This document shows positions 26,292 to 34,836 of a DNA stretch of 34,836 nt, one piece after another. A program made the position numbers and the translations under genes. The notes under the pieces are model-generated. The model saw only the letters and a program-made list of their open reading frames with translations, had not been told where the DNA came from and ran no database searches. Each line of letters starts with the position of its first letter. Within the stretch, counting starts at the first letter, position 1. This DNA is from Rhodoferax sp. TH121 (GTDB lineage Bacteria; Pseudomonadota; Gammaproteobacteria; Burkholderiales; Burkholderiaceae_C): contig NZ_NOXW01000011.1 of assembly GCF_002251855.1 (NCBI RefSeq), forward strand, positions 1 to 34,836. The letters are read 5' to 3'.

Positions 26292-29200
26292 ACGCTGGTA
26301 CTGACACCTTGGTTCTCGCCAACGGCATCAACGTGTTGACCGTCACTGACGTAGAAAGCATCTCTGGTGGCACCGGAGCAGACACTGTCACCTTGGGCAC
26401 TGGCAGCACAGCTGCCACCATTGACCTGGGCGCAGCGGCAGACATTTTGAACTTGTCCAACTCCGGTGGCACTTTCACTGTGAGTGGCGTAGAAACGCTG
26501 ACAGGCGGAACGGGTGATGACAACGTCACCTTAGGCGCTGCCATCTCGGGCGCAGTGGTGAACCTTGGAACGGGCACCGACACCCTCACCTTGGCCAACG
26601 GTGCCAACACAGTGACCGTGACAGGTGCGGAAACCATCACGGGCGACTCGGGTGCAGATGTGGTCACGTTGGGAAGCGCCGTTACGGGTGCCACCGTCAA
26701 TCTGGCCGACGGCAGCGACCGCCTGGTTCTGGCCAATGGCACCAACACCCTCACCATTAGCAACACTGAATCAGTGAGTGGTGGCTCAGGCAGCGACAGC
26801 CTCACACTGACCAACGTCGCCAACACACTCACGCTGAGCAGCATTGAAAGTGTGACCGGTGGCACACTGGCTGACGCACTCACGCTGACTACGGCAGTCA
26901 CTGGCGGTAGCTACAGCCTTGGCGCGGGTGCAGATAGCCTGACCCTGTCTGGTGCAGCTGCCAACAGCCTGACAGCCACTGACATTGAAACCATCACCGG
27001 CGGCTCAGGCAACGACAGTGTGGTGCTGGGTGCGGCCCTGACGGCTGGCAGCATCGACTTGGGCGCGGGTGCAGATGCGCTGACCCTGGCAGCTGGTGGC
27101 AACACCCTGACCCTGAGCAATGTTGAAACCATCACCGCGACTGGAAGCGGTGACGACTCCATCACATTGGCGACCAGCATCTCCGGTGGCAGTGTAGACC
27201 TTGGAACGGGTAGCGACACCTTGACCCTCGGCGCCAGCGGCAACACCTTGACCGTTGCCACAACCATTGAGAGTTTGGTTGGCAGCGCGGGTGATGACAT
27301 CGTGACACTGGGCGGGGCAGTTTCTGGACAGACCTACGACCTGGGCGCTGGTGCAGGCGATCGCATCATTTTGTCGGGCGCAGGCGCCAATGACCTGACT
27401 GTCAATGCCATAGAAACCATCAGCGGAGCAGGCGCCAATGACACGGTACGCTTCAGTGCTGCCGTCAGCGGTGTGACTGTCGATTTGGGCGCGGGCACGG
27501 GCGACCGCGTGGTACTGGCCGATGGCGCCAACACCCTGTCGCTGAACGGTACCGTAGAAACGATCACGGGCGGAACAGGCGCCGACAACATCAGCCTCAC
27601 CACCACAGTCAGTGGTGCCACCTACAGCCTGGGGGACGGTTCAGACCGTCTGACTCTGGCCAATGGCAGCAACACACTGACGGCCAGCGATGTGGAAAGC
27701 ATCACCGGCGGAACCGGGGTAGACAACGTCACATTGGGCACGGCTATCAGCGGAGCACAAATCGACCTGGGTGGCAGCATTGGTGACAAACTCACGCTGG
27801 CCAATGGCGCCAATACCGTGACTGCCAGCAACGTGGAAACCATTGTGGGCGACAGTGGCGCTGACGTGGTGACCTTGAACACCGTGATCGCGGGGGGCAA
27901 TATTGATTTGGGCGACGGCACGGACCAACTGGTGTTGAAGAACGGCACCAACAACCTGACGGCCACCAATATCGAAACTATCACAGGTGGAACTGGTGCA
28001 GACACCATCACCCTGGGAGCAGCCCAAACCAGCGGGACCTTCAACCTGGGAGCAGGTACCGACACACTGAACCTATCCTCCAGCGGCAACAACACACTGA
28101 CGCTGGATGCCAGCGTAGAACGCCTCAATGGCGGCACCGCAGCCGACGCCATCACACTGACCCAAGCGGTGTCCGGTGCGGTGTTTGATCTGTCTGCTGG
28201 TGCAGACAGTTTGACGCTGGCCAACGGCACCAACATCCTGACCGCATCCTCCGTGGAATCCATCACGGGCTCGGCCGGGGATGAAGACATTACCCTGGGT
28301 GCAGCCATCAATGGTGCGACCATTGCCATGGCAGGAGGCAATGACACCTTGACATTGTCAGGCGCGGGGAACAACACGCTCAGTGTGAGCGATGTCGAGT
28401 CGGTGGTCGGTGCGGGTGGCAATGACTCCCTCACACTCACAACCATCCTGACAGGCGGCAGTGTCAGCTTGGGTGGTGGCAGCGATGCCTTGGTCCTGGC
28501 GGCAGGCGCTAACGTTGCCACTGTGGACGGTATTGAAACGATCACTACCAGTGGCTCGGGAGACGACACCATCACTCTCTCCAGCGCCAGCCCGTTTGGC
28601 GCCAACGTCAACCTAGGAGCAGGTGCCGACAGCCTGACATTGGCGGCAGGTGGCAACACCATGACTTTGACAGGCGTCGAGTCTGTCACCGGCAACGCCG
28701 GTGCCGACGTCATCACCATGGCAGCCGCCATCAGTGGCGCGACCCTGGACTTGGCCGCTGGCGTAGACAAGCTTTACTTGGCCGATGGCGGCAACACCGT
28801 CACGACCTCCAATGTGGAAAGTGTGACCGGCGGCAGTGGCGCCGATACAGTGACGCTGCTCACCACCTTGACCGGCGGCACCATCGACTTGGGTGCAGGT
28901 GCAGACGCACTGACCTTGGCGGATGGTGTCAACACAATCACCGCCTTCAATACCGTGGAGACCATCACCGGTGGTATCGGGGCCGACACGATCACCTTCA
29001 GTGGCGCAATCACAGCTGGTAGCTACAACTTCGGCGCAGGCACAGACTCTCTGATTCTGGCTCTAGGCACCAATACCTTTACTGCCAGCAGCACCGTGGA
29101 AACCATTGTGGGCAATGCGGGCGCCGACACCATCACTCTGGATGGCGGCGTCAGCGGCAACAGCTACGACCTGGGTGCAGGCACCGACCGCCTGAACCTC

Positions 29201-32200
29201 TCCGGTTTGGCGGCGAACACCCTCACCCTGAACGGATCTATCGAGTCCTTGGTGGGCGACTCGGCAGCGGACACCATCACCTTGACCAACGCGGTCAGCG
29301 GACATAGCTACGACTTGGCAGGCGGAACCGACACCCTTCAGTTGGCCGACGGAATAAACAACCTGACCGTGGCCAACATTGAAACCATTGTGGGTGGTAC
29401 GGGAGCGGACACCTTGGTGCTCAACAGCGTTGTCACCGGCGGATCGATCGACCTGGGAGCAGGAAGCGACAAGATCAGCCTGGCCAACGGCGCCAACACC
29501 ATCACCATATCGAATGTCGAAACCATCGTCGGCAACTCTGGCAACGACTTGGTGACATTGGCAACCGCCATTGCAGGTGGGTCTATTGCGCTAGGCGGCG
29601 GAACCGGTGACGTACTGACTTTGGCAGACTTCAACAACAGCCTGTCAATTGACAACAGCATCGAAAGTTTGGTGGGTGGAACGGCCAACGATAGTGTGAC
29701 CCTCACGAGCAACGTGACGGGCTTCAGCTACGACCTGGGCGACGGTACCGACACGCTGACGCTCATGAGCACGGGCACGGGCGCCAACTCGGTTACCTTG
29801 TCCAATATTGAAAACCTGGTGGGCGGCTCTGGCGCAGACACCGTCACCCTGGCAACCGCGGTCACCGCAGGCACGTACAACCTGGGCGCGGGCAACGACA
29901 CCCTGGTGCTAGGCAACTTCAACAACACGCTCACTACGCAGAACATTGAGAACATTACCGGAAACAGCGGTGACGATGACATTACCCTGGGCGCAGGCGT
30001 GACGTCCGGCAGTTTCAGTCTGGGCGACGGCAACGATGTGCTGCGCTTGGCGAATGCGGCCAACACACTGTCCATCGGCGGTGATATCGAAACCCTGGTG
30101 GGCAACTCCGGGGTGGACACCATCACCCTCACCACTGCTGTCAGCGGGCGCACCTTCGATTTGGGTGGTGGCATTGACAAGCTGACCTTGGCAAATGGTG
30201 CCAACACCGTGACTTTGGCCAACATCGAAACCGTGGTGGGTGGCACTGGTGCGGACAACGTCACCCTGCAGGCGGCTGCTTCGGGCTCCAACATCAGCCT
30301 GGGTGCTGGCGCTGACGTTCTGACATTGGCTGATTTCAACAACACGCTGTCCATCGACAGCAGCATCGAATCGCTGCTGGGTGGCACACTCGCAGACGCC
30401 ATCACACTGACTGCACCCGTCACGGGCGGCATTTACGACTTGGGCGCAGGAACAGACACACTGCGCCTCCTTGCCACAGGCACAGCGGCGAACTCCCTGA
30501 CCGTCTCCAACATCGAATCCCTGGTTGGCGGCTCGGGCGCCGACACCGTAGTGTTGAGCACACTTGCCAACAACGCAGTGTTTGACCTGGGTGCAGGTGC
30601 TGGGGACAAGCTTACGCTGAACAACAGTGGCAACAACACCCTGAGCGTAGGCGGCATAGAGACGCTCGTCGGCAACGATGGCGATGACACTGTCACGCTG
30701 ACAAGCATCCTCACCGGGACGGGCCTGAGCATCGTCCTGGGCAGCGGCACCGACAGCCTGAGCTTGGCCAATGGTGCAAACACGCTGACCTTGGCCAGTG
30801 ATATCGAAACTGTGTTGGGCAACTCTGGGGCTGATGCGGTTACGCTGAGTGAAGCTGTCACGGGCAACGTCTACAACCTGGGGGCAGGTTCGGACACTCT
30901 GACCCTGGCGGGTGCCGGCAATACCGTCACTGCCAGCGGAGTGGAAACACTGACAGGCAGCACAGGGGCGGACCTGGTCACACTAACCGCTGCCCAAAGT
31001 ACGGGAACCTTCAACCTGGGCGCCGGGGCTGACGTGCTGACACTGGCAGATGGCCTGAACACCCTGACACTGAGCGGTGTGGAATCGCTGACCGGCGGCA
31101 CAGGCGCAGACACCATCGCCCTTAGCGCCATCATTTCAGGCGCCACCATCGACCTAGGGAACGGCATTGACAAATTGACCCTGGCCCACGGAGCCGGTAA
31201 CACCCTGACCTTGAGCAATATCGAAACACTGGTGGGTGGATCGGGCGCTGATGTCATCACGCTAACAACCGGTGCATCCGGTGCAAGTATTGACTTGGGC
31301 TTGGGCAACGACACCCTGCAACTGGCGAACGCTGCCAACACACTCACGCTGAATGGCAGCATTGAGTCGCTGCTTGGTGGAACTCTGGACGACAACATTA
31401 CGTTGTCAGCAGCAGTCTCCGGCCGAACCATAGACCTTGGCGATGGCAATGACCGACTGGTCTTGGCCAATGGCGTGAACACCCTCACCGTCAGCAATGT
31501 GGAAACTCTGGTTGCCAATGCCGGTGCAGACACCATTACGCTGGGATCTTCCGTTACGAACCAGACCTTTGATTTGGCAGGTGGAGTCGACAAGCTAGTG
31601 CTGAAAGCGACCGGCACCGATGACAACGTGCTGACCTTGGCGAATACCGAAACGCTGGTGGGTGGCAGCGGCAATGACACCGTCACCCTGACAGCGGCTG
31701 TCTCTGGTGTCAGCATTTCGCTGGGTGCAGGTACAGGCGACACACTGGTGCTGGCCACCACAGGTACCAACACTCTGGTGCTGAATACGGACATCGAGAC
31801 GCTGACAGCCGGAGCCGCCGTTGACCGCATCACTCTCAGTGCGGCAGTGTCCGGCCGCAGCTTCGACTTGGGCGCAGGTTCAGACTACCTGACCTTGGTC
31901 GGCAACGGCAATACGGTAACTCTGTCCAATATTGAAACTGTGGTGGGCAGCACGGGCAACGATGTGGTGACATTGACCGACGCATTCACTGGCGGCATCG
32001 TGAACCTGGCAGGTGGAACCGGCGACGTGCTGACTTTCACCGCCAGCAGTGGCGCCAATACGGTCACGGTCAATAACACTGAGACCATTGTGGCGGACGC
32101 GACAGATGACACCATCACGCTGGCCTCGGCCATCAGCAATGGCACTGTCAATCTGGGCGGTGGCGTCAACAAGCTGGTGCTCGCTGCAGCGGCCAACACC

Positions 32201-33790
32201 TTGACTGCCGTATCCAATGTCGAGTCCGTAGTAGGTGGAACAGCGGATGACAAGCTGACATTCCTGACCCAGGTAACAGCTGGCAATTTCAACCTCGGCG
32301 CTGGCCTGGTTGACACCCTGACTTTGGCCAACTTTGACAACACGCTCACCGCCACCGGCGTGGAGACCATTGTGGGCAACTCGGGAGCGGATGACATTAC
32401 GCTGGGATCCGCCGTGGCGGGTGGCAGCTACTCGCTGGGTGAGGGCAACAACACCCTGCGCCTCTTCAATGCGGCCAATACCCTGTCCGTCAATAACACC
32501 GTAGACACCCTGATTGGCAACTCCGGCGTAGACACGATCACATTGACCAACATTGCCACCGGCAATGTTTACAGTCTGGGTGCTGGTGCAGACAAGCTGA
32601 CTATGGGCAACTTTGCCAACGTGGCTACTCTGACCAATGTCGAGACGGTCGTGGGAGGAACGGCCAATGACACCGTCACGCTCACAACCCTCAGCTCCGG
32701 CGGCATTGTCAATTTGGGAGGTGGCACCGGAGATCAGCTGACATTGGCTGATTTCAACAACACAGTGACGCTGACCGGCGTGGAAAGCCTGGTAGCAGGC
32801 ACGGGCAACGATGTCGTGACACTTAGCGCGGCGCAATTGGGCGGCACCTATAACCTAGGCGCAGGCACGGACCGTCTGATTCTGGCCACGGCTGGCAACA
32901 ACACACTCACCGTTGCCAATGCAGAAACCATCATTGGTACCGGCGGTACAGATGTGATCACCGTGACCACGGGTCAGACCGGTACACGCATTGACCTGGG
33001 CAGTCTGAACGACACACTGGTTTTGAGCAATGAAGACAATGACTTCACGGCCCTGAACGTGGAAACCATCACCGGCGGCACCGGAGTCGACATTGTCACC
33101 ATGGGGGCCGCTGTCGTCGGTAGCACCAACTTCAACCTGGGTGATGGCGCCGACCAACTACGCCTGTTCAACGCAGCCAACACGTTCACACTGATGAGCA
33201 ACACCATTGAGACCATCACTGGCAACTCGGGTGCGGACTCCATCACCATGGCCGTGCAAGCGACGGGCAATACCTTCGACCTCGGCGCAGGTATCGACAT
33301 ACTGACTCTGGGTAATTTCGCCAACGAAGTGACTGCGTCAGGCGTAGAGACCATCACCGGCTCCACGGGCAACGACACGGTGACTCTGACCACCACCCTC
33401 TCAGGTGGCCTGATCAACCTCAATGGAGGCAGCGACACCCTCAACTTGGCTAGCGGAGTCAACACCATCACGCTGGGAGGCGTCGAAACTGTCAATGGTG
33501 GCAGCGGCAGTGACCGCATCACCTTCACCAGCGCAATCACCAACGCGGTGATCGATCTGGGTGGCTCCAATGACAGCCTGACACTCGCCGCCACTGGCCC
33601 CAACAGCCTGACCATCACCAACGTGGAAACGCTGGTAGCCGGCGCTGGTAATGACACCGTGACTTTGGGTGCTGCGGCAGTCGGCGCGACCTACAACCTG
33701 GCAGGCGGCACGGACACCTTGCAGCTTTCCAGCGCAGGTAACAACAACGTCACCGTCAACGCAATTGAAACGGTACTCGGTGGCTCCTCG
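19875..33790 (+). repeat. About 100 tandem copies of a 138-bp coding repeat
   Basis: Counting the (V/I/T)E(T/S) signature across the corrected frame gives about 46 copies before and 54 after the frameshift. The usual spacing is 46 codons. Variants add one residue (LNGSIETVVG type instead of VSNVETIVG type), or two to three residues in the loop before the signature. Copies are diverged at the DNA level, with frequent short identities such as GGCACCGAC and CTGGCCAACGG. It is not a CRISPR array: there are no spacers and the whole period is coding. Confidence 0.9.
26228..26232 (+). other. Single-base frameshift in a G run inside the giant repeat gene
   Basis: The repeat pattern runs in frame up to VESIVG and then continues perfectly one frame over as GTGDDTVTLGGALSG. 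Five G residues are present; six would give VESIVGGTGDDTV without a break. Frame 1 stops at TGA 26289-26291. Possible causes are an assembly or sequencing error, a true inactivating mutation, or -1 ribosomal slippage on GGG. Confidence 0.85.
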
Positions 33791-34192
33791 GACGACACCA
33801 TCACCATGGTCCTGTCCACCATTGGAGCCACACTCAATGGTGGTGGCGGAGACGACACCCTGGTCGGCAGCAATGGTGCAGACACCTTGATTGGTGGCAG
33901 CGGTGCAGACTACTTTGTGTTCCGCGATACCGCCCAGTCCAGTGCGGCCGTCTTCGACACCATCACCGATTTTGTGGTGGGCCAGGACAAGCTGGTTTTC
34001 GAGGGCCTGGGGAATGGCAACTTCAGTATGGTGAGTACTTTCACCAATACCGGCGACGCACAAGCCAAATGGGACTCCGCGACCAATATACTGTTGGTCG
34101 ACACAGACGGTAACGGCGTCGCTGAAATGAAACTCACCCTGGTGGCCGCTACGTCTGATGGACTCAGTGCTTCTGATTTCCAATGGACTTAA
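26309..34192 (+). CDS. Giant RTX-like tandem-repeat protein, C-terminal part with RTX/type I secretion end
   Basis: This is the 3' part of the gene starting at 19836. The coding frame really resumes at about 26230; 26309 is only the first possible start (TTG) and has no ribosome binding site, so independent translation is unlikely. I count about 54 further 46-residue repeats by eye. The C-terminus changes at about 33830: three tandem GGxGxD nonapeptides (LNGGGGDDTLVG, SNGADTLIG, GSGADYFVF), then DTITDFVVGQDKLVFEG as in serralysin/RTX C-terminal domains, then a DTDGNGVAE calcium-loop motif (from 34100) and a short end, DFQWT. This is typical of proteins exported by type I secretion with an uncleaved C-terminal signal. 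The only two Trp residues I see are near the end, and I see no Cys. Confidence 0.9.
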   Translation: MVLANGINVLTVTDVESISGGTGADTVTLGTGSTAATIDLGAAADILNLSNSGGTFTVSGVETLTGGTGDDNVTLGAAISGAVVNLGTGTDTLTLANGANTVTVTGAETITGDSGADVVTLGSAVTGATVNLADGSDRLVLANGTNTLTISNTESVSGGSGSDSLTLTNVANTLTLSSIESVTGGTLADALTLTTAVTGGSYSLGAGADSLTLSGAAANSLTATDIETITGGSGNDSVVLGAALTAGSIDLGAGADALTLAAGGNTLTLSNVETITATGSGDDSITLATSISGGSVDLGTGSDTLTLGASGNTLTVATTIESLVGSAGDDIVTLGGAVSGQTYDLGAGAGDRIILSGAGANDLTVNAIETISGAGANDTVRFSAAVSGVTVDLGAGTGDRVVLADGANTLSLNGTVETITGGTGADNISLTTTVSGATYSLGDGSDRLTLANGSNTLTASDVESITGGTGVDNVTLGTAISGAQIDLGGSIGDKLTLANGANTVTASNVETIVGDSGADVVTLNTVIAGGNIDLGDGTDQLVLKNGTNNLTATNIETITGGTGADTITLGAAQTSGTFNLGAGTDTLNLSSSGNNTLTLDASVERLNGGTAADAITLTQAVSGAVFDLSAGADSLTLANGTNILTASSVESITGSAGDEDITLGAAINGATIAMAGGNDTLTLSGAGNNTLSVSDVESVVGAGGNDSLTLTTILTGGSVSLGGGSDALVLAAGANVATVDGIETITTSGSGDDTITLSSASPFGANVNLGAGADSLTLAAGGNTMTLTGVESVTGNAGADVITMAAAISGATLDLAAGVDKLYLADGGNTVTTSNVESVTGGSGADTVTLLTTLTGGTIDLGAGADALTLADGVNTITAFNTVETITGGIGADTITFSGAITAGSYNFGAGTDSLILALGTNTFTASSTVETIVGNAGADTITLDGGVSGNSYDLGAGTDRLNLSGLAANTLTLNGSIESLVGDSAADTITLTNAVSGHSYDLAGGTDTLQLADGINNLTVANIETIVGGTGADTLVLNSVVTGGSIDLGAGSDKISLANGANTITISNVETIVGNSGNDLVTLATAIAGGSIALGGGTGDVLTLADFNNSLSIDNSIESLVGGTANDSVTLTSNVTGFSYDLGDGTDTLTLMSTGTGANSVTLSNIENLVGGSGADTVTLATAVTAGTYNLGAGNDTLVLGNFNNTLTTQNIENITGNSGDDDITLGAGVTSGSFSLGDGNDVLRLANAANTLSIGGDIETLVGNSGVDTITLTTAVSGRTFDLGGGIDKLTLANGANTVTLANIETVVGGTGADNVTLQAAASGSNISLGAGADVLTLADFNNTLSIDSSIESLLGGTLADAITLTAPVTGGIYDLGAGTDTLRLLATGTAANSLTVSNIESLVGGSGADTVVLSTLANNAVFDLGAGAGDKLTLNNSGNNTLSVGGIETLVGNDGDDTVTLTSILTGTGLSIVLGSGTDSLSLANGANTLTLASDIETVLGNSGADAVTLSEAVTGNVYNLGAGSDTLTLAGAGNTVTASGVETLTGSTGADLVTLTAAQSTGTFNLGAGADVLTLADGLNTLTLSGVESLTGGTGADTIALSAIISGATIDLGNGIDKLTLAHGAGNTLTLSNIETLVGGSGADVITLTTGASGASIDLGLGNDTLQLANAANTLTLNGSIESLLGGTLDDNITLSAAVSGRTIDLGDGNDRLVLANGVNTLTVSNVETLVANAGADTITLGSSVTNQTFDLAGGVDKLVLKATGTDDNVLTLANTETLVGGSGNDTVTLTAAVSGVSISLGAGTGDTLVLATTGTNTLVLNTDIETLTAGAAVDRITLSAAVSGRSFDLGAGSDYLTLVGNGNTVTLSNIETVVGSTGNDVVTLTDAFTGGIVNLAGGTGDVLTFTASSGANTVTVNNTETIVADATDDTITLASAISNGTVNLGGGVNKLVLAAAANTLTAVSNVESVVGGTADDKLTFLTQVTAGNFNLGAGLVDTLTLANFDNTLTATGVETIVGNSGADDITLGSAVAGGSYSLGEGNNTLRLFNAANTLSVNNTVDTLIGNSGVDTITLTNIATGNVYSLGAGADKLTMGNFANVATLTNVETVVGGTANDTVTLTTLSSGGIVNLGGGTGDQLTLADFNNTVTLTGVESLVAGTGNDVVTLSAAQLGGTYNLGAGTDRLILATAGNNTLTVANAETIIGTGGTDVITVTTGQTGTRIDLGSLNDTLVLSNEDNDFTALNVETITGGTGVDIVTMGAAVVGSTNFNLGDGADQLRLFNAANTFTLMSNTIETITGNSGADSITMAVQATGNTFDLGAGIDILTLGNFANEVTASGVETITGSTGNDTVTLTTTLSGGLINLNGGSDTLNLASGVNTITLGGVETVNGGSGSDRITFTSAITNAVIDLGGSNDSLTLAATGPNSLTITNVETLVAGAGNDTVTLGAAAVGATYNLAGGTDTLQLSSAGNNNVTVNAIETVLGGSSDDTITMVLSTIGATLNGGGGDDTLVGSNGADTLIGGSGADYFVFRDTAQSSAAVFDTITDFVVGQDKLVFEGLGNGNFSMVSTFTNTGDAQAKWDSATNILLVDTDGNGVAEMKLTLVAATSDGLSASDFQWT

Positions 34193-34201
34193 CCACGCCC
34201 C

Positions 34202-34836
34202 ATGCCAAGACGGCAGCCAAGTACAGAAACCTCTGATCTGTTCACCCAAGCCCTTGCACACCAAAGTGCAGGGCGTTGGGACTTGGCCCGGGCTTCGTAC
34301 GAAGCCGTGTTGGCGGAGACCCCACACGACACCAACGCGCTGAACAACCTTGGCGTGCTACTCAATGGTGCGGGAGACTATCTTCTGGCACTGGAACGCT
34401 TCGATCAGCAAGTAGCTCTGGCCCCGCAAGACTCCCGTGCACACGCCAACCGCGGCGTCGCGCTCAAGGCCTTAGGCCGCCTGGCGGACGCCATTGCCGC
34501 CTATGAGACGGCACTCGCTTGTGACAAGCAGTTCCACACGGCCCACAACAACTTGGGCAACCTGTTCTATGGCCAGGGTGAATTTGCACGCGCCTTGGTG
34601 CATTTTGAAGCCGCCTGCGCGCTACAGCCCTCGGCCGATGAGTACCGCTTCATGCTGGCCAAATGCCTGTTGGAGCTGCAGTCCATGGAACGTGCCGAGG
34701 CGGAGCTGCTCGTAGTGCTGCGCCACAAACCGGCGGATGCCGATGCCTGGGGCACTCTGGCGCGCCTGTGGACTGAACGGCACTGCATGCCGCAGGCCCT
34801 GCGTTGTTTCGAGCGTGGCCTGCAAGCCCGCCCAGA
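34202..34836 (+). CDS. TPR-repeat protein, 5' part (truncated by window end)
   Basis: An open frame without stop runs from the ATG at 34202 to the window edge, giving 211 residues. It contains several tetratricopeptide repeats: ALAHQSAGRWDLARASYEAV, NALNNLGVLLNGAGDYLLALERF, AHANRGVALKALGRLADAI, then AHNNLGNLFYGQGEFARAL. These have the 34-residue spacing and the Asn-Leu-Gly consensus. The start is 9 bp after the stop of the giant gene with no obvious Shine-Dalgarno, suggesting co-transcription and perhaps coupling. TPR arrays of this style often precede a glycosyltransferase, sulfotransferase or methyltransferase domain, but the C-terminal part lies outside the window, so no activity can be assigned. 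Confidence 0.85.
   Translation, partial: MPRRQPSTETSDLFTQALAHQSAGRWDLARASYEAVLAETPHDTNALNNLGVLLNGAGDYLLALERFDQQVALAPQDSRAHANRGVALKALGRLADAIAAYETALACDKQFHTAHNNLGNLFYGQGEFARALVHFEAACALQPSADEYRFMLAKCLLELQSMERAEAELLVVLRHKPADADAWGTLARLWTERHCMPQALRCFERGLQARP

Noticed and set aside
19875..33790. CRISPR-like or satellite array.
   Set aside because: The period is entirely coding, the units vary throughout, and there are no unique spacers or cas genes.
26309..34192. An independent second giant gene starting at TTG 26309.
   Set aside because: The start lies inside a repeat unit, has no ribosome binding site, and the repeat pattern joins exactly to the upstream frame after adding one base.
20031..34327. 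Many long open frames on the minus strand across the giant gene (for example 21516-23021, 25025-26203, 27622-28770, 30871-31833).
   Set aside because: They are shadows of the plus-strand repeat. Their Pro/Ser/Val-rich products repeat with the same 46-codon period, lack ribosome binding sites and match no family.

Overview
The window looks like chromosome of a motile, flagellated betaproteobacterium, most likely a Comamonadaceae member (Rhodoferax/Polaromonas/Acidovorax type). This rests on the gene order of the chemotaxis and fli blocks, the protein sequences as I recognise them, and a Comamonadaceae-looking intergenic stem-loop after fliE. No database search was possible.

Layout. (1) 100-6332, minus strand: a compact chemotaxis operon, read right to left as cheZ-like, cheY, cheA, cheW, cheR, cheD, cheB. 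It holds the kinase core, the CheY output regulator, a short DxxxQ-type phosphatase, and the adaptation enzymes for receptor methylation, demethylation and deamidation. (2) 6506-8256, plus strand: a soluble two-component pair, a receiver-HisKA_3-HATPase kinase and a NarL-type regulator, overlapping by 4 nt. (3) 8262-19024, minus strand: fliFGHIJK and fliLMNOPQR, which encode the MS-ring, C-ring, export ATPase complex, hook-length control and export gate. fliE (19203-19520) is divergent. A 116-bp gap with a possible promoter separates fliK from fliL.

(4) 19836-34192, plus strand: one giant repeat gene, about 14.4 kb. In the corrected frame it encodes about 4785 residues made almost entirely of about 100 imperfect tandem copies of a 46-residue (138-bp) glycine/aspartate-rich unit. 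It ends in a classical RTX block and a type-I-secretion-like C-terminus. One missing G in a G run (26228-26232) splits it into two open frames. A good FliA (sigma-28) promoter match lies at 19682-19708, and the leader between it and the start codon folds into hairpins, one of which holds the Shine-Dalgarno in its loop. The sequence therefore suggests that this giant secreted repeat protein is expressed with late flagellar genes, which is the most unusual feature of the window.

(5) 34202 to the right edge: the start of a TPR-repeat protein 9 bp after the giant gene, probably co-transcribed and cut by the window end.

How the parts fit: receptors signal through CheW/CheA to CheY, which binds FliM/FliN in the switch built by the fli genes; the CheZ-like protein probably removes the phosphate; CheR, CheB and CheD adapt the receptors. 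The giant RTX-like protein and TPR protein may belong to a motility-linked surface function, but no secretion apparatus for them is visible here.
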